DNA of 64,000 nucleotides from Pseudomaricurvus alcaniphilus (GTDB lineage: Bacteria > Pseudomonadota > Gammaproteobacteria > Pseudomonadales > Cellvibrionaceae), in NCBI RefSeq assembly GCF_011440395.1, contig NZ_JAAOIX010000003.1:62001-126000 (forward strand), read 5' to 3'. The position numbers and the translations under genes were made by a program. How positions within the stretch are numbered: the first letter of the stretch is position 1; each line of letters opens with the position of its first letter. Below the pieces are notes generated by a model, which did not search any database, was not told the origin of the DNA, and worked only from the letters and a program-made list of their open reading frames with translations. Below, piece by piece: positions 10,581-20,057 of this stretch.

Positions 10581-12683
10581 ATGGATAGTATTGAAAAGCT
10601 CTTGTATCTGAGCGGGGTTTCCGCTGATTATCTGGATTATTCGGGTACTCATCACACAGTCCCTCGCAGCGATCGTGTCCGGGTGTTACGCGCTTGCGGC
10701 TACTCGGTAGACAGCAGTGAGGCCGTTGAACAAGCGGTTTATGAGCTGGATGCGAAACCCTGGGAATCCTGGCTGCGCCCGCAGTATATCGTCGTTGAGG
10801 GGGCGCTAGCGATTTCGTTCAGTTGCCCCCCGGACCGTCTTGACATGCCGTTCCGCTGGCAGGTGCACTGTGAGTCTGGCGAACAGTTGAGCGCCGAATT
10901 CTCACCCTCGGCCTGCCCGGAAACCGGCGACTACCACACCAACTCGCTGCGCTACAGCGCGCGCCAATTGCCCTTGCCGCAACATATACCCCTCGGCTAC
11001 CACCGCCTCACCCTGGAGTGCGGCGCGCAGAGTCAGGACTGCGAGCTGATCGTCTGCCCGCCTCGCTGTCACGAGCCGCTCGCGGCTGACACCCGCCTCT
11101 GGGGGGTGACCTGCCAGCTTTACACCTTGCGCTCAGCGCGCAACTGGGGCGTCGGCGATTTCACTGACTTGATGGAACTGGTTGAGCTCTCCGCGGCCCA
11201 GGGCGCACATTTTATTGGCCTCAATCCGCTGCACGCCAGTTGCAGTGATTACCCGGAGCCGGTCAGCCCCTACAGTCCCTCTGATCGACGGTTTCTCAGC
11301 CCTTTGTATATCGATCCGGAAGCGGTACCGGACTTCAATAGCAGCAAACTGGTGCGCGAGCGGTTTACTGCTGCCGCTTGCCAGGCAGAACTGGCGCAGT
11401 TGCGACAGCAGGAGCTGGTGGATTACGCGGCGGTAAATACCCTCAAGTACCAGTTCTTTGAGCTGATGTACCAGGAGTTTTGCCAGCGCCACCTGGCGGG
11501 CAAGACAGAGAGAGCCCGGGACTTTGCCGATTTCGTGCAGCGCAAAGGTGAGCCGCTGCAGGATTTCAGCCGCTACGAAACCACTAGCAACAGTTACGCC
11601 AGTGCCGCAGTCAACGAACCTCGCTTTTACAGTTACCTGCAGTGGTTGGCGCATTCCCAGTTGCAGCAGTGCCAGCAGGACTCCCTGGCGGCGGGCATGC
11701 AGATCGGCCTGTTGGGTGATCTGGCAGTGGGCTCCGTGGGCAGGGGCTGTGAGGTGGTGGCCAACCCCGATTTATACCTGGCGGACGTCACCATTGGCGC
11801 GCCGCCGGACCCGCTGGCGGAAAGCGGGCAGGATTGGGGCTTGCCGGTGGTCAACCCGGTGACCTTGAAAGGCAGCGGCTTTCGCCATTTTATCTCCCTG
11901 CTGCGGGCCAATATGGAGAGCTGCGGCGCGCTGCGGATCGATCACGCCATGGCTCTGATGCGCCTTTGGTGGTGTTTGCCAGCCGATGAGCACGGACCAG
12001 CGACGGGGCTGTACATTTTTTACCCACTGCAGGATTTGTTAGCCCTGCTGCGGCTGGAGAGTGTGCGCAATCGCTGCCTGATCGTCGGTGAGGATTTGGG
12101 GGTAGTGCCTGCCGAATTTCGCACCGCCATGGCTGCCAGCGGTATCTACAGCAACAACCTGCTGTACTTTGAACAGCACAACAACCAGTATTTCAAACCC
12201 CCACGGGAACATCAGGCCGATGCACTGCTGATGGTGACCAATCACGACGTCTCGACGCTGGCCGATTGGTGGAACAAGACCGACCTGCAGCGGCGCTTCG
12301 AGCTCGGATTGCTGGGGGATGAAAACGATCTGCAGGCCCAATTGCAGTGGCGCGACCAGGAAAAACAAAAGATGTTGAATTGGCTGGCGGAGTCCGATTC
12401 CCTGCCAGAGAATCGTGGCGCCACTGAGCTGGAGCCAGTATTCGATTACCCCTTGTGCGAAGCCATTCATCACGTCTGTGCAATGGTCAATTCGCAGCTG
12501 TTATTACTGCAGTTGGAAGATTTACAACTGCTGCAATCGCCGGTCAATATTCCCGGCACCTACCGGGAGTACCCCAACTGGCAACGCAAGCAAACCAGTA
12601 ACACCCGCGATATTTTTTCATTGACTCAGGCACAACAAATACTCCAACTAGTGAGTAAGGGAAGAAAATATGACAACCACTAA
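10581..12683 (+). CDS. malQ: 4-alpha-glucanotransferase (amylomaltase)
   Basis: A 700-residue GH77 enzyme that transfers alpha-1,4-glucan segments, making or rearranging malto-oligosaccharides released from glycogen. An N-terminal extension (about residues 1-170), found in the longer proteobacterial MalQ proteins, precedes the barrel. The catalytic nucleophile is Asp454 (LRIDHAM) and the acid/base Glu504 (IVGEDLG); GDLAVGSVGRGCEVV and the later TNHDVSTLADWW are conserved in GH77. The reading frame ends 14 bp inside glgB, so it leads the glycogen operon malQ-glgB-glgX-glgP-glgC-pgm-glgA. Confidence 0.95.
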   Translation: MDSIEKLLYLSGVSADYLDYSGTHHTVPRSDRVRVLRACGYSVDSSEAVEQAVYELDAKPWESWLRPQYIVVEGALAISFSCPPDRLDMPFRWQVHCESGEQLSAEFSPSACPETGDYHTNSLRYSARQLPLPQHIPLGYHRLTLECGAQSQDCELIVCPPRCHEPLAADTRLWGVTCQLYTLRSARNWGVGDFTDLMELVELSAAQGAHFIGLNPLHASCSDYPEPVSPYSPSDRRFLSPLYIDPEAVPDFNSSKLVRERFTAAACQAELAQLRQQELVDYAAVNTLKYQFFELMYQEFCQRHLAGKTERARDFADFVQRKGEPLQDFSRYETTSNSYASAAVNEPRFYSYLQWLAHSQLQQCQQDSLAAGMQIGLLGDLAVGSVGRGCEVVANPDLYLADVTIGAPPDPLAESGQDWGLPVVNPVTLKGSGFRHFISLLRANMESCGALRIDHAMALMRLWWCLPADEHGPATGLYIFYPLQDLLALLRLESVRNRCLIVGEDLGVVPAEFRTAMAASGIYSNNLLYFEQHNNQYFKPPREHQADALLMVTNHDVSTLADWWNKTDLQRRFELGLLGDENDLQAQLQWRDQEKQKMLNWLAESDSLPENRGATELEPVFDYPLCEAIHHVCAMVNSQLLLLQLEDLQLLQSPVNIPGTYREYPNWQRKQTSNTRDIFSLTQAQQILQLVSKGRKYDNH

Positions 12684-15288
12684 AAATACTAAAACAGATA
12701 AAAGCAGCAAAGCTGCGACTCCTGCCCAGACCGCCGAGACAACCCCCCAGGCGGCAGCGGCAGACAAAGCCAGTGCGGCCGGCAGTGTAAGCGCTGCAGA
12801 AAAAGTGACCGCCAGCAAGACAACCACGGCCAAGCCGAAGGCTGCGCGAGCGACCGCGAAAGCGAAAGCGCCAAAGAAAGCTGCTGCGAAACCGAAAGCG
12901 CCAAAGGCGGCTGCCACTGACTTACCGGCGGCTGCGGCGGCCAGCGCCGCGACCACCAAGGTCGAAGCGGCAGCAACCACTACGACGAGCAAAGCCGCGG
13001 CCAAACCCAAAGCGCCGAGAAAAACAGCGGCGAAAAAAGCACCCGCAGCCAAGGCTGCAGCGAGCAAAGCACCGGTAGCAAAAGCCGTCGAGAAAAACAG
13101 CCCCTTGCTGTCGGCGGCGGAGATTGGCGCTATTGTAAACGGCCAGTATGAAGACATTTTTGGCGTTCTGGGGATGCACGCTAGCAGGGCTGGCAAGGGC
13201 GTGGTTATCCGCGCTTTTATACCCGATGCCATGAGTGTGGATATCCTGGAGCGCAACGGCAACAAGGTTGCCGCGCTGAAAAAAATTGACGATGCAGGCC
13301 TGTTCGAGGCGTTGCTTGCCGAGCGCGAAGAACGCTTCGATTACACCCTGAGTATCAACCAGTCTGAGACTATCGAAGATCCCTACCGCTTTGGCAGTAT
13401 CCTCAATGAGGGTGATGTCTACCTGTTTAACGAAGGCACCCACGAGCACAACTATCGCTGGATGGGCGCGCACGGGCGCACTATCGATGGCGTCAAGGGT
13501 GTCTGTTTTACCGTCTGGGCCCCTTCGGCCAAGCGCGTTTCCGTGGTTGGCGAGTTTAACGCGTGGGATGGCCGGCGCCATGTGATGCGCAAACACCCGG
13601 CCTCCGGAGTCTGGGAAATATTTATTCCCGCAGTGAGCCAGTACGCGCTGTACAAATACGAAATTATTGATGGCGGCGGTCACCTGTTGCCACTGAAGTC
13701 GGATCCTTACGCCCGTTCCATGCAGCACCCGCCGGAGACTGCGTCCCGGGTGGTGCTGGATGATAACTTCGGCTGGCAGGACAGCGACTGGATGACCTCG
13801 CGGGACAAGGTCGATCCCAGGTCAAAGCCCATCACCATCTATGAAATTCACGCAGGTTCCTGGCGCCGCAAGGCCGAGGAGGGCAACCGCTATCTCAGCT
13901 ACCACGAGTTGGCTGACGAGTTGATTCCCTATGTGCTGGAAATGGGTTTCACCCACGTACAGTTGATGCCGGTCAGTGAGTTCCCGTTTGACGGTTCCTG
14001 GGGCTACCAGCCGGTGGGTATGTTTGCGCCGACAATTCGCTTTGGTACACCGGATGAGTTCCGCTATTTTGTCGATCGCTGTCACCAGCATAATATCGGC
14101 GTCCTGCTGGATTGGGTACCGGGACATTTCCCCACCGACCCCCATGGGTTGGGTCGATTCGATGGCACCTGCCTGTACGAGCATATGGACCTGCGCAAGG
14201 GCTTCCATCCGGACTGGAACACCCTGATTTACAACTACGGCCGCAAGGAAGTGATCAGCTATTTGCTCAGCAATGCCAACTACTGGCTGGAAGAGTTTCA
14301 CATCGACGGCTTGCGGGTGGATGCGGTGGCTTCCATGCTGTACCTCGATTACAGCCGCAAAGACGGTGAGTGGATTCCCAATGAGCACGGTGGCCGGGAA
14401 AACCTGGAGGCGATTCGCTTCTTGCAAACGGTCAACGAGCGGGTCTGCAAGAATCACCCCGGTGTGCTGATGATCGCGGAAGAGTCCACGGCATGGCCGG
14501 GCGTATCCCGACCGGTAGATGGCGGCGGCCTCGGCTTCCACTTCAAGTGGAATATGGGCTGGATGAACGACAGTATCGATTATATGGAGCGCGATCCCAT
14601 CTATCGCCAGCATCACCACAATGAAATGACGTTCAGTATTGTCTACGCCTGGGATGAGAATTTTGTTCTGTCCCTGAGTCACGACGAAGTAGTGCATGGC
14701 AAGGGCTCAATGCTGCACAAGATGCCGGGTGATGACTGGCAGCAGTTTGCCAACCTGCGGGCTTACTACGGCTTTATGTGGGGGCACCCGGGTAAGAAGC
14801 TGCTGTTTATGGGCTGTGAATTTGCCCAGCGGGGCGAGTGGAATCATGACTTCAGCCTCGACTGGCATCTGTTGAATGAAGACTGGCACCGGGGCATGCA
14901 AACCCTGGTCAAGGACTTGAACAAGGCCTACTGCACCATTCCGGCGCTGTATGAACAGGATTGTTCTCCCCAGGGCTTCCAGTGGTTGCAACTGGAGAAT
15001 CGCGATCAGTCTATCTTTTCCTGGGTGAGAAAAAGCGAAAATGACAAAAGTGTGGTGGTTGTGATCTGTAACATGACACCGCAAACCCATTTTGGTTACA
15101 GGCTGGGTGTGCCCAAGGCGGGTTGGTACAGAGAATGCATCAACTCGGATGCCGGCGAATACGGTGGCAGTGGCCAGGGTAATGCCGGTGGTGCCAATGC
15201 AGTCGCTGAAGGCTATGAAGGCCAGCCGTGTTCCATGACCATAACGGTGCCGCCACTGGCGACCGTAATTTTTGAATATCAAGAGTGA
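12670..15288 (+). CDS. glgB: 1,4-alpha-glucan branching enzyme with H1-like N-terminal tail
   Basis: An 872-residue GH13 branching enzyme that creates the alpha-1,6 branches of glycogen. From about residue 146 (LLSAAEIGAIVNGQYEDIF) the protein aligns with the start of a normal GlgB of about 730 residues: CBM48-type N-terminal domains, then the barrel with nucleophile Asp551 (GLRVDAV), the acid/base Glu in MIAEESTAW and LSHDEVVHGKGS. Residues 1-142 are extra: almost only Ala, Lys, Thr, Pro and Ser with repeated AKPKAP units, like histone H1 or AlgP tails. The tail is basic and presumably disordered. RBS GGGAAGA supports this ATG; the start overlaps malQ by 14 bp. Tail function is unknown. Confidence 0.95.
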   Translation: MTTTKNTKTDKSSKAATPAQTAETTPQAAAADKASAAGSVSAAEKVTASKTTTAKPKAARATAKAKAPKKAAAKPKAPKAAATDLPAAAAASAATTKVEAAATTTTSKAAAKPKAPRKTAAKKAPAAKAAASKAPVAKAVEKNSPLLSAAEIGAIVNGQYEDIFGVLGMHASRAGKGVVIRAFIPDAMSVDILERNGNKVAALKKIDDAGLFEALLAEREERFDYTLSINQSETIEDPYRFGSILNEGDVYLFNEGTHEHNYRWMGAHGRTIDGVKGVCFTVWAPSAKRVSVVGEFNAWDGRRHVMRKHPASGVWEIFIPAVSQYALYKYEIIDGGGHLLPLKSDPYARSMQHPPETASRVVLDDNFGWQDSDWMTSRDKVDPRSKPITIYEIHAGSWRRKAEEGNRYLSYHELADELIPYVLEMGFTHVQLMPVSEFPFDGSWGYQPVGMFAPTIRFGTPDEFRYFVDRCHQHNIGVLLDWVPGHFPTDPHGLGRFDGTCLYEHMDLRKGFHPDWNTLIYNYGRKEVISYLLSNANYWLEEFHIDGLRVDAVASMLYLDYSRKDGEWIPNEHGGRENLEAIRFLQTVNERVCKNHPGVLMIAEESTAWPGVSRPVDGGGLGFHFKWNMGWMNDSIDYMERDPIYRQHHHNEMTFSIVYAWDENFVLSLSHDEVVHGKGSMLHKMPGDDWQQFANLRAYYGFMWGHPGKKLLFMGCEFAQRGEWNHDFSLDWHLLNEDWHRGMQTLVKDLNKAYCTIPALYEQDCSPQGFQWLQLENRDQSIFSWVRKSENDKSVVVVICNMTPQTHFGYRLGVPKAGWYRECINSDAGEYGGSGQGNAGGANAVAEGYEGQPCSMTITVPPLATVIFEYQE

Positions 15289-15307
15289 TTTGAATTTGAG
15301 CACAACG

Positions 15308-17404
15308 ATGCGGATGGAAGCGGGTTCAGCAAATGGGCTGGGAGCCATTTACGATGGTGAGGGGACCAACTTTGCGCTTTTTTCGGCTCACGCCGAAGCC
15401 GTGGAGTTGTGTCTTTATGACAGTGCCGGGCAACAGGAGCTCGGCCGCTTCCTGTTGCCAGAGAAAACCCACGACGTCTGGCACGGCTATCTGCCCGGCG
15501 TCGGGCCGGGTACGACCTATGGCTATCGGGTTTACGGCCCGTTCGAGCCCCACGCGGGCCATCGTTTTAATCCCAATAAACTGTTGACCGATCCCTACGC
15601 CAGGGGTTTCCAGGGTGAGTTTAAATTACACCCCTCGAACTATGGCTATCGCGTCGACTCGGACGAGCAGGACCTGAGCCTGGACGTCAACGACAATGCC
15701 GCGTATATACCGAAGGCGGTGATTACCAGCCCTGGCAAACAGAGCTACTCCCATGTCAAGGCACTCACGCCCTGGCATCAAAGTGTCATCTATGAGGCCC
15801 ACGTAAAGGGGTTCACTTGCCTTCACCCCGACGTTCCCGAATCCCTGCGCGGAACCTTTGCGGGTATGGCCCAGCCCCAGGTGATTGATTACCTCAAATC
15901 CCTGGGGGTGACGGCGGTGGAGCTGTTACCGGTGCACGCTTTTGTCGACGAGTATTTTCTGCAGGAAAAAGGTTTAACCAACTACTGGGGTTACAATACA
16001 CTGAACTTCTTTAGCCCCCACGCCCCTTATTTGGGCGGTGCCGGGGCCGAGTCCTTCCGCGAGTTTGTCGACCGCTTTCACCAGGCCGGGCTGGAGGTGA
16101 TCCTGGATGTGGTCTACAACCACAGTGCCGAGGGCAACCACCTGGGGCCAACCCTCAGCTATCGCGGCATTGATAACGCCTCCTACTACCGGCTTCTGCC
16201 CGGTGATCGGCGCTTTTACATCAACGATAGCGGCTGCGGTAACACCCTCAATGTCAACCACCCGCGGGTGATGCAGATGATTATGGACAGTCTGCGTTAC
16301 TGGGCCGGGGAGATGGGGGTGGATGGTTTCCGCTTTGACCTGGCCGCGGCGCTGGGGCGTGAACCGCAGGGCTTTAACTCGCAGGGCACATTCTTTCAAA
16401 TGATAGCCCAGGACCCGGTGCTTGCCGGTTGCAAGTTTATTGCCGAGCCCTGGGACCTGGGGCCCGGCGGCTATCAGCTGGGGCACTTCCCGCCCGGTTT
16501 TAGCGAGTGGAATGATCGCTACCGGGATACGGTCCGGCGCTTCTGGCGCGGTGATGACGGGCAACTGCCGGAATTAGCGCGACGCCTGCACGGCTCGGGG
16601 GATATATTTGAGCACAAAGGGCGCAGGCCCTATGCCAGTATTAACTTTATCACCAGTCACGACGGCTTCACCCTGCGTGACCTGGTGAGCTACAATGAGC
16701 GCCACAATGAAGACAACAAGGAAGATAACAACGATGGCCACCGCGGCAACCTCAGTTACAACCACGGCCATGAAGGCGTAACTACCGACCCCGAGATTGA
16801 AGAGCTGCGCTGGCGCCAACAACGCAATTTTATTGCCACCCTGATGATTTCCCAGGGCGTACCCATGCTGCTGGCGGGTGACGAATTCGGACGCACCCAG
16901 AACGGCAACAATAACGCCTATTGCCAGGATAACCCGATCAACTGGCTCGACTGGGGCAACCTGGATGATAACGCTCAGTCGCTGATTGCCTTTACGCGTA
17001 AAATGCTGCACCTGCGGCGCGTGTTTCCGGTGTTACAGGCGAATAAGTATCGCCACTTGCCGGATGATCCCCACGATGACAGTATTCAATGGATCAACAG
17101 CGACGGCAAGTTGATGCGCGAGGAGCACTGGCACGAGCGGGATTGTTCTACCCTGGGTTACCTGTTGACCGAAAAGGGCGAACATGCCGATGTGTTGCCA
17201 CGTTATATGCTGATCCTGTTTCACTCTTCGGACTTACCCATTATCTTCAAATTGCCAAAACATCTCGGCAACAAATGGCGGCGGGTGATCAATACCGCAG
17301 CCAAGGATTTTCAGCAAGACAGGAGGGCGGTGGAGGTCCACCACAGTGTCACCCTGGCCCCGAAATCCGTCCAAATCCTTACTGCCGGCGAGGTGCCGGA
17401 TTAA
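15308..17404 (+). CDS. glgX: Glycogen debranching enzyme
   Basis: A GH13 isoamylase-type debranching enzyme (about 698 residues) that hydrolyses alpha-1,6 branches left by phosphorylase. An N-terminal CBM48-like domain (GAIYDGEGTNFALFSAHAEAVELCLY) is followed by the catalytic barrel with VVYNHSAEGN, the nucleophile Asp in GFRFDLAAALG, the acid/base Glu in IAEPWDLG and NFITSHDGFTLRDLVSYN. The start is uncertain: ATG at 15308 is used, but the frame extends to TTG codons at 15296, 15290 and 15272, the last overlapping glgB, and AAGAG at 15281-15285 could serve one of the TTGs. Confidence 0.93.
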   Translation: MRMEAGSANGLGAIYDGEGTNFALFSAHAEAVELCLYDSAGQQELGRFLLPEKTHDVWHGYLPGVGPGTTYGYRVYGPFEPHAGHRFNPNKLLTDPYARGFQGEFKLHPSNYGYRVDSDEQDLSLDVNDNAAYIPKAVITSPGKQSYSHVKALTPWHQSVIYEAHVKGFTCLHPDVPESLRGTFAGMAQPQVIDYLKSLGVTAVELLPVHAFVDEYFLQEKGLTNYWGYNTLNFFSPHAPYLGGAGAESFREFVDRFHQAGLEVILDVVYNHSAEGNHLGPTLSYRGIDNASYYRLLPGDRRFYINDSGCGNTLNVNHPRVMQMIMDSLRYWAGEMGVDGFRFDLAAALGREPQGFNSQGTFFQMIAQDPVLAGCKFIAEPWDLGPGGYQLGHFPPGFSEWNDRYRDTVRRFWRGDDGQLPELARRLHGSGDIFEHKGRRPYASINFITSHDGFTLRDLVSYNERHNEDNKEDNNDGHRGNLSYNHGHEGVTTDPEIEELRWRQQRNFIATLMISQGVPMLLAGDEFGRTQNGNNNAYCQDNPINWLDWGNLDDNAQSLIAFTRKMLHLRRVFPVLQANKYRHLPDDPHDDSIQWINSDGKLMREEHWHERDCSTLGYLLTEKGEHADVLPRYMLILFHSSDLPIIFKLPKHLGNKWRRVINTAAKDFQQDRRAVEVHHSVTLAPKSVQILTAGEVPD

Positions 17405-17474
17405 ACTTCGATGTACATAGTATTAAGCGGAATAAACTGGAAAGTACATTAATCGAATTAGATAGAGAGTGTTC

Positions 17475-19916
17475 ATGAAAACCGAAAATCAACCATCCAG
17501 GAATTCTCAGATTAAGATCAGTGACGATCTGCGCCGCCATTTCGAATTGACCCTCGGCCGGGACGAGGTGGGCGAATCCCACCACTATTTATACAAGGCT
17601 CTGGCTATGACCGTGCGCGACCGGCTGGTGGAGCAGTGGCGCAATACCCGCGAGCGCTATCGCAGTGAAGAACCGAAGCGTATCAACTATCTGTCCCTCG
17701 AGTTCCTGATGGGACGCAGTCTCAACAATGCCCTGCTCAACCTGGACATCGAAGACGATGTGCGCGAAGCGCTGACGGCCTACGCCTGCAGCCTGGAGGA
17801 AGTGGAGAGCGAAGAGCTGGACGCGGGGCTGGGCAACGGTGGCCTGGGTCGCCTGGCTGCCTGTTTCCTCGACAGTTGTGCCAATCTTGAAATTCCGGTA
17901 ACTGGCTACGGCATCCGCTACCAGTACGGCATGTTTCACCAGAAAATCAAAAACGGCTACCAGGTAGAGAGCCCCGACCCGTGGCTGCGCAACGGCAATG
18001 TTTGGGAAATCGAAAGCCCGGACAGCACTCGGCGGGTGAAATTCTTTGGTCGCAGTGAGTACTACCAGGACGAGCAGGGCAAGCCCAAGGTTCGCTGGGT
18101 AGATACCCACGATGTGTTGGCAGTGCCCTATGATGTGCCAATTCCCGGTTACAAAAACAACACTGTCAATACCTTGCGGCTGTGGAAATCTGAAGCCACC
18201 GACGAGTTCGACCTGGAGGAGTTTAACGCCGGCAGCTACACCGATGCGGTGGCAGCAAAAAATCAGGCTGAGCAGATTACCATGGTGTTGTACCCTAATG
18301 ATGCCAGCGAGCAGGGCAAAGAGCTGCGCCTGCGGCAGCAGTATTTTCTCGCCTCTGCCAGTTTGCAGGACGTAATCGGTCGCTGGGTGCGCAGAAACGG
18401 CAGGGATTTCAGTCGCTTTGCTGAGAAAAACGGTTTTCAGCTCAACGATACCCACCCGACTATCGCGGTGGCAGAGCTGATGCGGCTGTTGATGGACGAG
18501 CACGGTATGGACTGGGACAGTGCCTGGAAAATCACCACCGACACCATGGCCTATACCAACCACACCCTGTTGCCCGAAGCGCTGGAGGCCTGGTCAGTAG
18601 GCCTGGTGGGGCAACTGCTGCCGCGCCTGCTGGACATTATTTTCGAGATCAATGCCCGCTTCCTGAAGGAGGTGGCCAAAAAATGGCCTGGCGACAGCGA
18701 TCGCCTGCAACGCATGTCCATCATTGGCGAAGGCGGGCACAAGAGTGTACGCATGGCCTATCTGGCGCTTGTCGGTAGCCACTCGGTCAATGGCGTGGCC
18801 GCCCTGCACACGCAGTTATTGAAGGAGGGGTTGTTCAAGGATTTTTACGAGCTGTGGCCGGAGAAGTTCAACAACAAAACCAACGGCGTCACACCGCGGC
18901 GCTGGCTGGCTCATTCCAACCCCGAGCTGCGCCAGTTGCTCAACGATACCATTGGCAATGAGTGGATTATGGAGCTGGATCGGCTGGAGAAGCTCAAGCC
19001 ATTTGCCAGCAAGCGCAAGTTCACCGAACGTTTTATGGCAGTGAAGCGCAAGAACAAGCAAAAGCTGGCCGAACTGGTGCTGGCCGATTGCGGTGTGGAG
19101 TTTGACCCTGACATGCTGTTTGATGTGCAAGTCAAACGCATCCACGAGTACAAGCGCCAGTTGCTGAATGTGCTGCATATCATTCACCTCTACGATCGCA
19201 TCTGCAAGGGCGATACCGATGGCATGCAGCCGCGCTGTGTATTGATTGGCGGTAAAGCGGCACCCGGCTATGTGATGGCCAAGTCCATTATCAAGCTGAT
19301 CAACAACGTCGCCAAGGTAGTCAATAGTGACCCGAAAGCCAAAGACTGGTTGCGGGTGGCCTTCTTCCCTGACTATCGCGTCAGCGCCATGGAGATCATC
19401 TGTCCTGGCACGGACCTGTCCGAACAGATCTCTACGGCAGGTAAAGAGGCCTCTGGCACCGGTAATATGAAGTTTATGATGAATGGAGCGGTAACTATTG
19501 GTACTCTTGATGGCGCCAATATTGAAATCCGCGAAGCCGTTGGTGGCGAAAACTTCTTTCTCTTCGGGATGAATGCCGCCGAAGTGGAAGCGATGCGCAG
19601 CCACTACGACCCGCAAGCGGTCATCGCCGCTGATGAGGACTTGAACAAGGTCATGGATATGTTGCGCCGCGGGCACTTTAACCTGTCAGAGGTCGGGGTG
19701 TTTGATTCGATCATTGCGGCGATTGAAAGCCCCACCGACCCCTGGATGACCGCAGCCGATTTCAGGTCCTATGTGGATGCCCAGCAGCGCGTGGCCAAGG
19801 CCTATGCTGACAAGCACCATTGGGCCGAAATGGCGGTACTCAATACGGCCAGCAGCGGTCGTTTCTCAAGTGATCGCACCATTGCGCAATACCGGGATGA
19901 AATCTGGTACAAATAA
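17475..19916 (+). CDS. glgP: Glycogen/starch phosphorylase
   Basis: An 813-residue GT35 phosphorylase that releases glucose-1-phosphate from glycogen ends. Family segments: NYLSLEFLMGRSLNNALLNL, GNGGLGRLAACFLDS, YGIRYQYGMF, LNDTHPTIAV, TNHTLLPEALE, KRIHEYKRQLLN and the pyridoxal-phosphate site EASGTGNMKFMMNGA. ATG at 17475 with GAGAG upstream is preferred; a GTG at 17469 would add two residues. The N-terminus (KTENQPSRNSQIKISDD) is short and I see no counterpart of the animal Ser14 phosphorylation site, which matters because a phosphorylase-kinase-like gene lies at the left edge. Confidence 0.96.
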   Translation: MKTENQPSRNSQIKISDDLRRHFELTLGRDEVGESHHYLYKALAMTVRDRLVEQWRNTRERYRSEEPKRINYLSLEFLMGRSLNNALLNLDIEDDVREALTAYACSLEEVESEELDAGLGNGGLGRLAACFLDSCANLEIPVTGYGIRYQYGMFHQKIKNGYQVESPDPWLRNGNVWEIESPDSTRRVKFFGRSEYYQDEQGKPKVRWVDTHDVLAVPYDVPIPGYKNNTVNTLRLWKSEATDEFDLEEFNAGSYTDAVAAKNQAEQITMVLYPNDASEQGKELRLRQQYFLASASLQDVIGRWVRRNGRDFSRFAEKNGFQLNDTHPTIAVAELMRLLMDEHGMDWDSAWKITTDTMAYTNHTLLPEALEAWSVGLVGQLLPRLLDIIFEINARFLKEVAKKWPGDSDRLQRMSIIGEGGHKSVRMAYLALVGSHSVNGVAALHTQLLKEGLFKDFYELWPEKFNNKTNGVTPRRWLAHSNPELRQLLNDTIGNEWIMELDRLEKLKPFASKRKFTERFMAVKRKNKQKLAELVLADCGVEFDPDMLFDVQVKRIHEYKRQLLNVLHIIHLYDRICKGDTDGMQPRCVLIGGKAAPGYVMAKSIIKLINNVAKVVNSDPKAKDWLRVAFFPDYRVSAMEIICPGTDLSEQISTAGKEASGTGNMKFMMNGAVTIGTLDGANIEIREAVGGENFFLFGMNAAEVEAMRSHYDPQAVIAADEDLNKVMDMLRRGHFNLSEVGVFDSIIAAIESPTDPWMTAADFRSYVDAQQRVAKAYADKHHWAEMAVLNTASSGRFSSDRTIAQYRDEIWYK

Positions 19917-19977
19917 CGGTAAATAAACTTTGATCAAGGAGATAACTCATTTAGTTTGGCAAGGCATTTAGTGCAGC

Positions 19978-20012
19978 GGCTGTACACGTCCCTGGTGGGT
20001 GTGTGCAGCCGT
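19978..20012 (+). other. Stem-loop between glgP and glgC
   Basis: An 11-base stem (19978-19988 with 20002-20012, one mismatch that would be a U-G pair in RNA) with a 13-base loop. No T-run follows, so it is not a typical terminator. It may be an mRNA-stabilising or processing hairpin that separates glgP from glgC expression (inference). Confidence 0.5.
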
Positions 20013-20057
20013 AGCAATTCTAATCTGCAAAAGAGATAAAAAATACGGAGTGCCAAC

